NCBI GenBank assembly: GCA_963693365.1
Contig: CAVNZM010000012.1
Coordinates: 8,556,001-8,620,000 of the forward strand
Direction: 5' to 3'
Source of the DNA: Amoebidium appalachense
Taxonomy: Eukaryota > Ichthyosporea
DNA length: 64,000 nt
The notes under the pieces are model-generated. The model saw only the letters and a program-made list of their open reading frames with translations. It did no database searches and was not told the DNA's origin. A program made the translations under genes and the position numbers. Positions within the stretch are counted from its first letter, which is position 1. Every line of letters starts with the position of its first letter. This document shows, piece by piece, positions 12,031 through 28,505 of the stretch.

Positions 12031-12925
12031 GCATGGTAGAAAAAGTAGGAGGCGAGAGGGTACGGCAAGGAGAGGAAGCAGGTGGGGCATGAGGGAGGAG
12101 ATGAGTAAGGCAGAAACGGTGGGAGGAAGAATACTGGGAATGAGAGAGAAAGAAAGCGCAAGTTTAGGAAGTGGAAAGAAAGAACCAGCAAGACTGTCGT
12201 TGCTTAGACAACATGAACTATGAGAAAGGGTAGGTAATCAACCTCAAGAGCGATCAAAACGTACCGGTCACACACACCACAGTATCAATACGTTCTACGA
12301 ACAAAACTGGCCTGCGGGTGTTTTTTTTTTCCAGCTTCGAAGGATAACTTTGTTTCAGTGTGTGTGGTCGAGAAGAGTGTTTTTGGTTCGTCTCAAGCCC
12401 GGGTCGGTTGTGTTAGCCAACCAACACCGTTAACCTGTTACAGGTCTATCACAAAACATACGCAAATATTGTGACTGCAAGTATTGCATTTTGGCTCTTA
12501 CCTGGGAAAGCTAGACTAGCTAGTGATACTTCTGAGTTGTGTCAAAACGGACCTTCCTCACAGTGCTAGTAAGCGGGTGTGATGCGAAAAAGCTTCCTGT
12601 GTACAAATTTGGGTGCATGAATCATTTTATATTCGGAGGCCTCCCTTGCATTCCGGTTAATTCTGCACATTAAACCGGTTTGCTGATTGGCTGAAACAAA
12701 ATGTGTTCGAAATAAATTGAAGTTGATGGGGGGTTTACGCTGTTTACTCGAGGCAAAGAGAACCAGTCTCAGGTATGGGGGGGGGGGTTTTGCTCGGAAT
12801 ATCCCCTCAGCGGTATATCATGATCACGTACATAGATGTCGGGTGGTGACTATATATCAGGGTTTACTTTCTCTACGAGACACCATAAAGACTACAAGGA
12901 GAAATCAATTAGTTGGGGTTCCCCC

Positions 12926-12970
<45 letters not shown>

Positions 12971-13200
12971 TTGATGGTGGTGTTGGATTTCATTTTAGCA
13001 GATTAGAAAATTGGCCAAAGCACAAAAAAAATGCAAAGGACATTATAATATTTGGAGATATGTTATTGACCAGATTTATATGTGTTTTACTGGTTACAAC
13101 ATTAAAGACATACTTGTGCTTGATTTGAGAAATGTTTGGGTAAAAATGGTGTGCTCTTGAAGATTCACATTTCAGCGAACAGAGCTAACTGATTCATCAA
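11833..13200. other. Upstream region of glycogen synthase
   Basis: Contains TG and poly-G tracts (11842-12026), then about 900 bases of ordinary sequence and a 41-base poly-T run at 12927-12967. It probably includes the promoter and 5' untranslated exon(s) of the minus-strand glycogen synthase, but I cannot place a start site. No coding exon seen. Confidence 0.5.
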
Positions 13201-13235
13201 TTGTCACGTAAGCTATTTACCAGATAAACCCAAAG

Positions 13236-13429
13236 CCAATCAAAGCACATACCACACTGTGGCTTTTACAAGATTGTGACGTTTATCCAATTATAAACTA
13301 GAGAAACGGCTGAGCCATCTTTTGTCAGCCAATCACCGCAGACAGCAAATAGTTATGTTGGATCTCAAACCAATCAAATCGAGGGAGGTGAAAATCAGCA
13401 GGAACCGGGATTTTAGCCCTTGTGATTGG
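13236..13429. promoter_or_regulatory. Cluster of five CCAAT boxes
   Basis: CCAAT pentamers occur at 13236, 13287, 13329 and 13370, and the reverse complement ATTGG at 13425. Spacing is about 41-55 bases within 200 bases. Clustered CCAAT boxes are typical NF-Y-bound promoter sequence. The target gene is unclear: glycogen synthase, 1.4 kb away on the minus strand, is the nearest recognised gene. Confidence 0.4.
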
Positions 13430-17600
<4,171 letters not shown>

Positions 17601-18768
17601 AAAAAAAAAAAAAAACGCTATATCTCCATCATTTGATGTCTATCTGATACGTTATATCTCCACATAAAAATCTGTATGATGTAAGTGTAACACTGGTTTT
17701 TTCATGTATGTATATCTTGTTGGGTGGAGGTACTGTTGGCCTTGGTGCCGACAACTCATCACAGCTCACGTAGTACATGTCGTTAATAAACAGCACATTC
17801 CCTTTGAATTCTTATACGAAGTGGGAAAATTAAGCAAAATCGAAAGACGCATACACGTGTGTGCGCGCGCGCGCACACGCACACACACACACATGCCCGG
17901 GTGTGCGTCACGTATCATTGCAACAACATCACAAACACAGCCACATATCTGCGGCCACGCAGAGGAACTTAGATGGATGAGGTGTTGGATGGGGGGTGCA
18001 ATCGGATTCAGTTAAAGACACAAGAACACACGTAGATTGCGCAGATGCCGAGGACAATGGGGGTAACCCCCCCCCCCCCCCCCCCAAAAAAACAAAAACA
18101 AAAAACCGAGTATGAAAATCATAAACTGTTACAGAGCCCATCCTCACGACGCCCACATACCATCAACCATTCGCATAACAGTACACACAAAACCCAATTC
18201 GGAGAGAGGGGGCGGGGGGGGGGGGGGGGGGGGGGGGGAGGGGGGGGGGACAGGCAAGATGCGCAGATGTTGTTTTAAAAATGATCTCTCTGCTATTTAT
18301 AAAACCATGTCAGTGCGGGTATCCAGGTACCACTTGCACATCATACCGATATTCTATTGGTCGCCATCGACCTTCTACTAGTTCACCAGTCAATAGCTGC
18401 TAGGCGTATTCTACCTCATATTTGCCTTAAAAGATTAACCACCTTCCTAAACAGGCTATTTCTCTACTGCAACCACTCACGTAGGTCACTGTGGTAAATT
18501 GTACTGGTCAAGGGGGATTAACTTGACTCACATTAGCCAAATAAGGTACATCACCTTCCTTTTAAGGCTATCTTCCTACAGCCGCCACTGGCGCAAATCG
18601 CTGTGGTGTGTGGTGCTAATAGTAATTGGGTGGGTCTGGGGGGGCAGGAATGGGCCGGTGATAGACACAGAGAGGGTGTGGTCTCCTGTATGCAGGGGGG
18701 AGAGAATCTCGTGCTTGATGTGTTGTGTCTGGCTGGATGCAAGAGTCACACACACCTTGCGCTCCCCT

Positions 18769-18804
<36 letters not shown>

Positions 18805-18959
18805 ACGGACGGACGGACGGACGGATGGATGGAAGCGGCGGGGTAAAGGGTGGGGTCGGGTGGGGTGGGAATGGGAATGGGGACAGGGAAGGGTTAAAAT
18901 ACGTTACAGATACGAGTACATATTCACAACGGACAACACACGACACGGGGGGAGGGGAC

Positions 18960-19010
<51 letters not shown>

Positions 19011-19207
19011 ATGTACACCATTTTTTTGCTTTAACTTTTTCGATCTGGTGGGTGCTGGAAAAGGGGGGGAGGGGGGAGGGGGGACGGGGGGAGAGGGTGA
19101 TTGTGTTTTGATGTGTTTTATCATCTATTTTTCTTTTTCTTTCTTTTCTTTTCATTCTTTCTTTTTTTTTTTTTTTTTTTTTGGGGGGGGGGGGGGGGAG
19201 TATTTAC
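17601..19207. other. Region 3' of the recognised transglutaminase exons
   Basis: Holds a diverged direct duplication at about 18430-18620 (blocks around ACCTTCCT...GGCTAT...CTGTGGT, about 110-base period), a (TG)n/(GGAC)n patch near 18775-18835, and a 49-base poly-C run at 18961-19009. The last coding exon of the transglutaminase should be on the minus strand in or below this interval but was not identified with confidence. Confidence 0.5.
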
Positions 19208-19867
19208 CATTGATGTCGAGAGTGGGGGCAAGCAAATCCACACAGACGTTTGTGAGCTCAAAATCGAACGGGTTGCTGACCGTGACATGCACGGGGTGCA
19301 CAGGCCGGTCCCTGTGTGTGCGTGCGTGCGTGTGTGTGTGGGTGTGTGTGTGTGGGTGTGTGTGTGTGTGTGTGTGTTGAGGATGGAAAGGAGATTGGGG
19401 GGGGGGGGAAGGGGTTCAGAATGTGCTACAGAGTACAAAGTACACACGAATGACGCAGAACACAAAGCAGATTGGAAAGCACACAAAAAAGATTCCCGAG
19501 GGATGGGGGGGGGGGGGGGGGGGGGGTGAGAAAGGGGGGGGGGGGGGGGGGGGGGGGGCATCACTTGACTGGTGTGGGTGGTTTGTTTCAAATTTTAGGT
19601 GTCCTGTCAACAGTGTGGTTTTCATTGTCTATAACCCTCTATCGTTGGGAAAACTGGTAAGTTGTGCGCCTTACCTATACTAGTCACAGAGGAGCGCAAT
19701 GCATTTGAAAGTCACGACGTGCGGGTTTGAGTTCTTGCATTGGATGGTATGGTCGTCGCGAGCACCGAAAAAAAAAAAAGCTCCCTTGCATTGTGCGTGC
19801 GAACTTAGAAGGCGGATGGGTGGGTGGGGACGGGAAGGTGTGTGTTGGAGGGAAGCGATGGAGAGGG

Positions 19868-19934
<67 letters not shown>

Positions 19935-20835
19935 GGGGGGGGGGGGGGGGGGGGGAGGGCGGGGGGAGGTGGTCATACTGTGGGGCGGAAGCACGGGGGA
20001 TGGAAGCAGGGGCAGAGAGAACCACTCTTGGGGCAGCCAATAGAATTGTGGTTTTGGCCAGGCCGGCGGCATTTGAGCCAATCACAAGAGCCCGGATCTC
20101 AATGGAATGTCCGGCCCCCATTTCCTTGGTGGCATAGTCGCTAGGGTCGATGGTAAGTGCCAGAAGGCCCTGGTTGTTGCTGCGCGGGAGTGCACGTGCG
20201 GGCTCCTGTGTGTACCGGTGTGTGTGTACGTGTGTGTGTACGTGTGTGTGTGTACGTGTGTGTACGTGTGTGTCTACGTGTGTGTGTACGTGTACGTGTG
20301 TGTGTACATGTGTGTGTACGTGTGTGTGTGTACGTGTGTGTACGTGTGTGTGTACGTGTGTGTGTACGTGTGTGTGTGTACGTGTGTGTGCACGCGTGTG
20401 CATGGGGTGATTGGTTAGTATTCATAGTTCACTTTCGAGCAGGGAATGTTAAATTTTTGGTAGATTCACATCACCGAATGAAAATGTTTCCCAATAAACC
20501 TTAACCACTGCAGTAAAACAAAGTCGTCAACGCAACCAAACCACCGAGAATCACAATACAAAGAGCCCCGTTGTTTTAGGCATGAAATCACACACTACTC
20601 TGTAACACAATAAAAGTGTAAGATGAAGTGATAAGAGTGCATGTCCTTCAACCATTTTTTACTCAAGAAATTACAAGTACAGATCGGGGTGGGTGGGGGT
20701 GGCGGTGATGTGGGCCGGGTTCTGGGTTGGTGTGTGTGTGAACGGCGGCGCAAACAAGAACGTTCGGGTGGGCGTACGTACGTGTGTTGGTATTTATGTC
20801 AGAGCGAGTCTGTGTGTCCTTTTTTTTTTTTTTTT

Positions 20836-20883
<48 letters not shown>

Positions 20884-21852
20884 TACCCTAAAGCTCTTGA
20901 TCTCTTTAATGACGGTACCATCATACGACACCAAGTCGGCAACCACGGCAATTTCCAAGCCCTCATTGGGCCCAATCTCACCGATTAGTGCCCCATCGGG
21001 AATATGCACGGAGATCGTGGCTTTGATTGGCTGGCCCACCTCGACCGTGTGCCGATCGGCAAAGATCTCGATGGGAATTTCCTTGACGGGAATGGAATTT
21101 GCGCCGTTGGTTGGGGGCTCGGGGTGGAAGGGGTCGTGGGGGGCAGGAATGTAGGCATCCTTATCGGGGTCCACGTATTCCTTTTTTGGTAAGAGAGGGT
21201 GTGAGTTGATTGGTCCGTCGTGTGATAGTGGACGGCGGGGAATCTGCAATCAAAACTCACTACCGGGATTGCGGGTGTGTGTGGGTGTGTGTGTGTGTAG
21301 GGGGGAAGCAGGGGGGGGGGGGGGGGGGGGGGGGCAGTGGGAAAAGGGGAGAGGGGATCCCATGGAGGTGCAGGTGCACACACACACGCACGAGACACGT
21401 ACATGCTTTCTTCCTCTCCTTTGCTATCATTGCAAACGAGTAAACGTACCCATCCTTTTCATCCAATTGTGCAACACGACGTACAGACTGATACACAAAC
21501 CTCGATGATATACCACCCTCAAACATATTCTTTCCCCAACTATCTCGTCCATGTGCATGTGTGCGTGCGTGTGAGTGTGTGTGTGCCTGTTTCGAGGAAT
21601 TCATCCTCACCTTTGTAATATCCTCTTCCTCGAACTTTTCCTCCCCCAGCTTCTTCGTCACCACCAGTCTCACCCCCTTGCCCTTGTACGTTAGTTGCTT
21701 CTTGACTTCGCACGCGGGGATATTATCATTTGTCTCAAAGGGTCCTTTGTGCTTCATCGTGTTGTTTTCACACTCAACAAGGAAGTTGCGCACAGTAGCG
21801 TGCACCTGTGTTTTGGAAATTTTTAAGAAGGGATGGAAGGGCAGGGCATGGG

Positions 21853-21891
<39 letters not shown>

Positions 21892-23675
21892 CAGAGTATG
21901 ACAGAGAACACACCAAAACAATAACCACGCCACCCAGCGGATTCCTTGTCCCTTTCTCTCTCTCTCTCTCTCTCTTTTTCAGGAGAGAGAGAGAGAGAGG
22001 GGGAGGGGGGGGGGGGGTTGTTTGTTCTTTTCCTCCTTTTTTTTTTCTTTTTTTTTTTTTTTTTGGAGGGGGGGGGGGATGTCGCGAGGCCCGAGTGCAT
22101 GTGAGCTCCAGAATAATCTCTCGAATTAACCGCTTACAGGTGACGAAATGCATGGATGAGGGGTCGCAGCCGAGGGAGAGGGGTGGGGGGGGGGGGGTTG
22201 AGAGAAATTGTGGGCGGGTGGGGAGGGAGGGAAGGAAATGAGGGGAAAGGGTTGAGAGAGGGTGCGTGTGTGTGCCGGTAGGGGGGGGAAGGGGGGGGGG
22301 GGGGGAGGAGGGGGGGGAAGGCGAGGGCGGGGGGGGGGGGGGGAGGGGGGTTTGGGCACATACAGCGCTGATGACAGCCGACACATTCCAAGGCTGACTT
22401 TCATCCAATGCCTTGACAGCAGCAACGCTGGCAGGGCCCATGCCGGTGGGGGTCCCATCTAGCACATTCCATCCACTGTGATTGGCTGGCTCGCGGTTGA
22501 GCCAAATATCGTTCCAAGAATGGAAATTCCACACGTGACCCTCCTTATAGACCAACTTTCCGTCCTTGTCGTAATAGTAGTTGACAACGTGGTGTGTCTT
22601 GCGGTCGGCATACTGAAAAATGGTGGGGGGGGGAGGGGGGGGGGAGGGTGGAGGGTGGAGGGGTGGGGAGGGAGCGGTTGAAGGGGAGGGGGGAGGGCGG
22701 AAAAGGGATTGAGGGGGGAGGGAAGGGGGGAGGGGAGGAGGGTGGGGGAGGGAGGGGAGGGGGGGGGGGGGGGGGGGGGGGGGTGGTAAGTTAGATACAT
22801 ATCAGGCTTGGGTGGGGAATATAGAAACAGAAGGGTCAGAGATAGTGGTAGGGCGGGGCGGGGAGGGGGGGAGGGGGGGGGGGAGAGGGGGGGGGGGGGG
22901 GGGGGTGATACACAACATGGGTTTCAAGTTCAGCAAGTAAAAGGCAAAACAACATTCGTGCCCGCCCGGGGGCAAAGGGGGGAAGTTGGGGGGGGGGGGG
23001 GGGGGGGGGGGGGGTTTGTATTGTGTTGTGGGGGCATTGAATCGACGGTTTGATGGAGAAAATAAATCAAGGCGGGAAGGAATGAAGGTGGATGGGGTTA
23101 GGAGAACACAAGGGAAGAATAGATAGACGGAAAGGGAATGAGTAGGAGCACAGGGGGGGGGGGGGGGGGGGGAGGAGGTTCACGGGCTTATTTTTACTTC
23201 CTATGGCCGGGTGGAGTGCGTTAAGGGGAACAGTATCGAGAGAGTTTGAATGGGGAGTGGGGGACGGGGGGAAGGGGGGGGGGGGGGGGGGGGGGGAGGG
23301 GGGGGTCAAGGTAGTGGTATTTATGAGAGGGTGGCAAGCAAAAGAAAATCCCCCCCAAAAGCCACAAGCCGCTTCGGTCCATTTAACATTTAACTAAAAT
23401 TTAACATTTAAATTTAACTTACCAATGTCTGCGACGCATCAATCATAGCCTCGAATGCAGTCACCTGACGTGTGGGGTACCCCAAGGCCCTCAAATAGGT
23501 GTTCTGGACGGCTGCAAAAACCCAGCACTGGCCGTATTTTACGGGTTTTTTGCCGTTTGACTTCCATTTTTCGATAATATCGATAGTAGAAGTCCAATAT
23601 CCCGGGTAAACGCCATCGGGAAACGTGGCAGCCCAGCGGCCCTCGAGAACACCTGTGTGTGTGTGTGGGAAGGGG

Positions 23676-23707
<32 letters not shown>

Positions 23708-24281
23708 AGAGGAGGGGGAAGAGGAAGTTGAAGGAGGAAAGGGGGGAGGAATGTGAGATGATAATAGAGAAGTGTTTTATATCACCAATCCTCGGGGGAG
23801 GGAGGGGGGGTTGCAGAGGTAGAGGAGAGGGAGAGATGAGAGAGAGGACGGGGGGGGGGGGGGGGGGGGGGGGGTTACAGAGAGAGAGAATCCAGGGCAG
23901 ACCATACACTCTCTTATCACAAGTTTCTCTCCTCTCCCTTCTTTCTCCACACACCTGTCGACCCACAACAAGAGAAACCCGAACACCAAGTCCGAAATAT
24001 TTGTGAGAGCCGGTGTCGGGTTTTTTTTTAATTTTTTATTTATTTTGTGTTTGTGTGTGTGCGTGTGTGTGTGTGTGTGTGGGGGGGGGGGGGGCAGAGA
24101 TCTAACGCACCCTTAAAGTTCCCACGGACAACGGGCTTTGGGCTGTCAGTCATATTGACACAACCAATGTTGTGGCTCAGATGCTGTGCAACCAGTAGGG
24201 GGTCACGGTAGTCCATACGGGGTAGACCTTCAAGCATCTCAAAAACGGTGTCCAACACTAGCTGTCTGTTCTGTCCGTAGT

Positions 24282-24326
<45 letters not shown>

Positions 24327-24543
24327 GGGGGGGGGGGGGGGGGGGGGGAGGAGGGAGGGGGAAGAAGTGAAGAGTGGGGGGAGGGGGGTTGGGGGGGTAA
24401 AGGGGCTAGAAAGTGTTATAGAGTGTGAAGTATGACGGGACAACACAATGCATATTGCAAAGCAGGAGAGCGGGAATGGGGGGAGGATAGATTGGGTGTG
24501 GGGAACAGGAGGGGTTGAAAGGGGGAGGGGAGAGAGAGAGAGT

Positions 24544-24578
<35 letters not shown>

Positions 24579-24725
24579 GGGAGGTAGTGTTAGAGAGAAC
24601 GAAGTACACATCAACAACGGACAACAGGGTGAATGTTTCGCCAAAAAAAAAAAAAGGGGGGGGGGGTACAGGCAAAGAGTATGCATCATGTAGGAGTAGA
24701 GCTGGGAGGGGGGGACGGAAGGTGG

Positions 24726-24763
<38 letters not shown>

Positions 24764-24850
24764 TGTGAAGAAGCATGAAGGAGTGGGAGGGGAGAGCTAG
24801 GATTCGGGGGCATTTCGGCAAAAAGGCTTGTTAGAAAAAGACCCCGGGAA

Positions 24851-24885
<35 letters not shown>

Positions 24886-25293
24886 GAGAGTCAATAGTGA
24901 TAACCGGGTTAGTAAGGAATAGTAGAGGTTGAACAGGAGGTCAGGGTTGCAAAGGAAACAAGGAGAGATTTGGTGTGTGTGATGTTGGTTCAGTTCACAT
25001 GTTAACATTTTGGGGTCTATACTCTTTGTGTGGTGGTAGTGGTGGATTTGAGGGTGAAGGCAAACGGGGGCCGGGGGGAGGGGGGGGGGGGGGGGGGGGG
25101 GGGGGGATAAGGAAATAACCTGTACATTACTTGTTGAAGGTATTATGTGGTTAGAACAACTAGGTGGCAACGAAAGTAATCATTTTTTTTTCCCCCCTTT
25201 TTTTTTTGGGGGGGGGGGGGGGAGGGGGAGGTAGAATGTGTTCTAGAATACGAAGTGCACATTCGTGACACCCGACACGGAGGCGGTGGTAGT

Positions 25294-25339
<46 letters not shown>

Positions 25340-26763
25340 GAGGAGGGACGGTATCCAATGATAACCTATAACCTTACCATTGCATGGCGCCGTATTCTTT
25401 AATTGTGCCGGTGAAGACCGGGCCCCAATCCTTAACGACATACTCATTCAACAAGTTCTCATCATCCATATGGAGCATCTTCTCATTCTCGCTCCACGGG
25501 TTGAACAAGAGATAGATGGGGAAAGGATAGCTGTATGTGAAATCCTCAATATGTGTGGGTCTCTCCCCCTCCTTAATAAGATCGACATAGAAAACGATGT
25601 TGTCGTATTTACCAATGGGATCGTCCGCTTCTGTCGTCACCTCCACGAAATAAGTGTTGTCTTCGTTTGCTGGACCCGTGATTTTAGTTTTAAATTCGGG
25701 CACAACATCGCCTTTGAAAGTGTCTGTCGTCATGAAGATGTTCATGGTTGTTGAATCGACGGGCAGATCGGTCCATACCTGAAAGGATGTGATGGGTTAA
25801 GGGTTATAAAGGGTTCACAATTGGTATTGCTGGGAATCTAGTCACGTGCTGCCAATATACATAGAAAGACAGCGGAGCAGGATAAGATTTCAATAACGGT
25901 GGAACTAAAACCTAAAACTAAAATTTAAATTTTAACTGACGTCGAGACAACTGCCGGTTGGAACAACAAAGGCACAACATAAAGAGGAAAAGAAACATAG
26001 CGGAGCAGGATAAGATTTCAATAACGGTGGAACTAAAACCTAAAACTAAAATATAAATTTTAACTGACGTCGAGACAACTGCCGGTTGGAACAACAAAGG
26101 CACACCATAAAGAGGAAAAGAAACATATCAGTATTGTACTGTAAAGTAGATCAAATCTGGTGATGCCATCATGCAAATCTACCCACGAATCGAATATGTA
26201 CCAGCAACAACATTCTAATACATCTTGAAATCAGCTCCCATCTGACACATGCGAACATGCGAATGTATATACATGGGTGTGTGCGCATGTGCATAGTTCT
26301 TGGAATAGGCGCTCCACCATGTGTATAACCGCGTTATTGCCCAACTATAATCTCCGGCTCCCCGTTCTCCCTCCCTCCCCTTTCCTTCCCCCCCCTCCCC
26401 CCCCCCCCCCCCTCTACCCCTGCCCCGGTGGACATCATCCTCTCTGCCTGTTTGCACTCATCGTGGAACCCAAACACGCTTGAACATGCGCATGTGCATG
26501 CACGCACGCCCAAACACCAACACGCAAATACACACCTTGAGTGTAAAGGGCCATCCTCTCCTGACAGCAAACCCCTCTGTCAGTTCAAACTGCTCTGTTT
26601 TGTGTTTCGTTTTAGTCTCATCCGTAACCCTCACACCAATGACTTCGGGCCATCCTTCTCCCGGTTCGTCATCATCATTGTCATTAGTCCGCGTGAGTGT
26701 CTTGCGCGCCGCCGCCGTAAAAGCGAGCACAAGCACTAAGAGAGAGAAGAGTTGGCGCCTCAT
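19208..26763 (-). CDS. Secreted animal-type transglutaminase (partial at 3' end)
   Basis: Calcium-dependent protein cross-linking enzyme forming gamma-glutamyl-epsilon-lysine bonds. Exons in gene order: 26763-26536, 25778-25378, 24283-24111, 23652-23423, 22612-22364, 21805-21611, about 21529-21446 (3' edge uncertain, possibly 21392), 21180-20887 (5' edge possibly 21243), 20169-19979, 19311-19208. Phases agree at every junction whose edges are certain. The N-terminus [15 protein letters not shown] is a signal peptide. An N-terminal beta-sandwich with [10 protein letters not shown] and [13 protein letters not shown] is followed by the core. The catalytic triad is complete: C310 in [11 protein letters not shown]375 in [10 protein letters not shown] and D396 in GWNVLDGTP. 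Two C-terminal beta-barrels follow. The final exon with the stop was not found. Several acceptors are the ends of (CA)n tracts. Factor XIII-like secreted enzymes are the closest in layout. Confidence 0.92.
19414..19506. repeat. Diverged poly-G-associated repeat in transglutaminase intron
   Basis: After a poly-G run the block reads AGAATGTGCTACAGAGTACA and continues with an AAGTACACACGAATGACGCA core, resembling the start of the family at 8317. Related but weaker fragments lie near 24410-24470, 24590-24700 and 25232-25290, also in introns of this gene and also next to poly-G. Confidence 0.55.
20215..20400. repeat. TACGTG/TG minisatellite in transglutaminase intron
   Basis: About 185 bases of TG repeats interrupted roughly every 8-14 bases by TACGTG. 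The repeated ACGTGT/ACACGT cores are near-palindromic. Located just upstream (sense strand) of the exon at 20169. Confidence 0.8.
25871..26126. repeat. Two tandem copies of a 128-bp unit
   Basis: The sequence starting AGCGGAGCAGGATAAG at 25871 is repeated from 25999 with only a few differences. Unit length is 128 bases. It lies in transglutaminase intron 1. The unit contains GACGTC and an AAATTTAAATTT-like AT block. Confidence 0.9.
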
Positions 26764-28471
26764 TCTCGCTTCCTCCCACCCATACACCCAGTAAACAAAA
26801 AAGGAAAACGAGGGGTTATTTTTTTCGAGAATAAACAGAAGTGTGATGATTGTTTTTGGTTTTGTACTTCTGCATCTTGTTTTCAGCCAATCAGAAAATT
26901 GATCGCTTGATGGAAAAAAGCAGGTGTGTGCAGTTTGGGGCGGTGGTTAAAATTTTCCGGTTCGGGTCAGAGCCAAACTGCACAGGCCCCGAATCAAGAG
27001 CACTCTGTATATCAAATAGCCTGATACTATTATATTGTATATATACCTATAAAACAACAATTATACTAGATTAGTGATATATTATTTCTTTCTGTGTATA
27101 TTCCCACATTATGAAATAACCGATTGACAAGTAATAGACATATATTGCATCAGCTGTGACCCTGCAAATTCCGGGTCAATAACTTGGTCATGACTCTTGA
27201 CCCGAAAAGGATTTGTTGACAAAACCATATTTGGTAATCCAGAAATGGTAAAAGCGAAGAGGGGGTGCAAAAGTCACTATGTGCACCGGACACTTTATTA
27301 TGACAGGTAAAAGAGCTTGAAAAGCAACAGGGTCTCCATTTATATTTTTTAGACTTCTTTAAACCTGTATAATAATAGTACTTGGATTATTTCATACAAA
27401 ATACATATTTTATCTGTCTCAAACCTACTATAATCAGAGTGCTGTGTTGATTGGCTTATCACGAACCATTCTCCCAATACCCCCAATTCTTATCTTCGGT
27501 CAACCGCACAGGAGGGCTCACCGCACACGTATATACACGTACGCACGTTCCTCGGGATTCAACACACTTACACACTTTTGTGCTACCACTGTCACCGTGC
27601 CAAGTGACAGAATAGCATGAAGCCTCGAAAGACAGAAAAACGAACTTGGGAGTGTAGATTCAGTGTATACATAGAAAACTAAGGCCAAGCTCTTCTGGTT
27701 TAACAGCTGTTCACACTGGCATGGACCCCAATTCTTGCATTTTCAATCGGCTAGAAAATCGACGACTCGGCATTCTAGACCATTTCTTTATTATAAATTT
27801 TTTTGTCCGCCCGACCTCTTCAGTCTTTGCTTTATCTGAAATTCGTTGATGATAATGGTGAATGTATTATTCTATGTTTTTGTGCTTTAGAGCGATTTGA
27901 TAGTTTGATAAGTCAGGGCTAGAAATTACATTGTAGGATTACTGTATTTTGGCACCTGGCGGATCGCGGCCTATTTTTGTTTAGAGATATTTATTTCCTT
28001 TTTACTTCCCTATATCTATCCGATATATGTATACCTATCCGGCGCTCGGGGGGCCCCGGACCCCCCGTATGATTCATTGCCAATATCATAACCTTGCGTT
28101 TATATTACTATACATTTAAAATTTCCTGTCAGTTATTCCCAACAATCATGTGTGCCTTTTGTTTAAGGGCGATTTACTGTGTTGACTGCTCCTTTCGAGT
28201 CTCAGCCATCTGCTGAACCATTGTATATCTCTAAAAATTTGTAGCTTTGAATGCAAAACAAAATTCAACAAGCCCAGAAAGCAGATTAAATTGGATATTG
28301 AGTGGATATTTTCCCTGCTTTTTCCATATGCTTTGTCCGGATCCGGCAAAGGACTCTTCATGAGATATAATGAGGTATGTATGTAGATAACTTTTTTCGT
28401 GATTGCAGGTTTCCAGTGTTTTCCCAGGAAAAAATCGGAAAAATTGAGAGCTCCAACTTTGGGCAGTTGGG

Positions 28472-28505
<34 letters not shown>

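Noticed and set aside
17629-17810. Possible last exon of the transglutaminase on the minus strand (phase-compatible, 60 codons and a stop)
   Set aside because: The AAG acceptor and phase fit, but the peptide does not resemble the C-terminal barrel of the family. One in three random exons would fit the phase.
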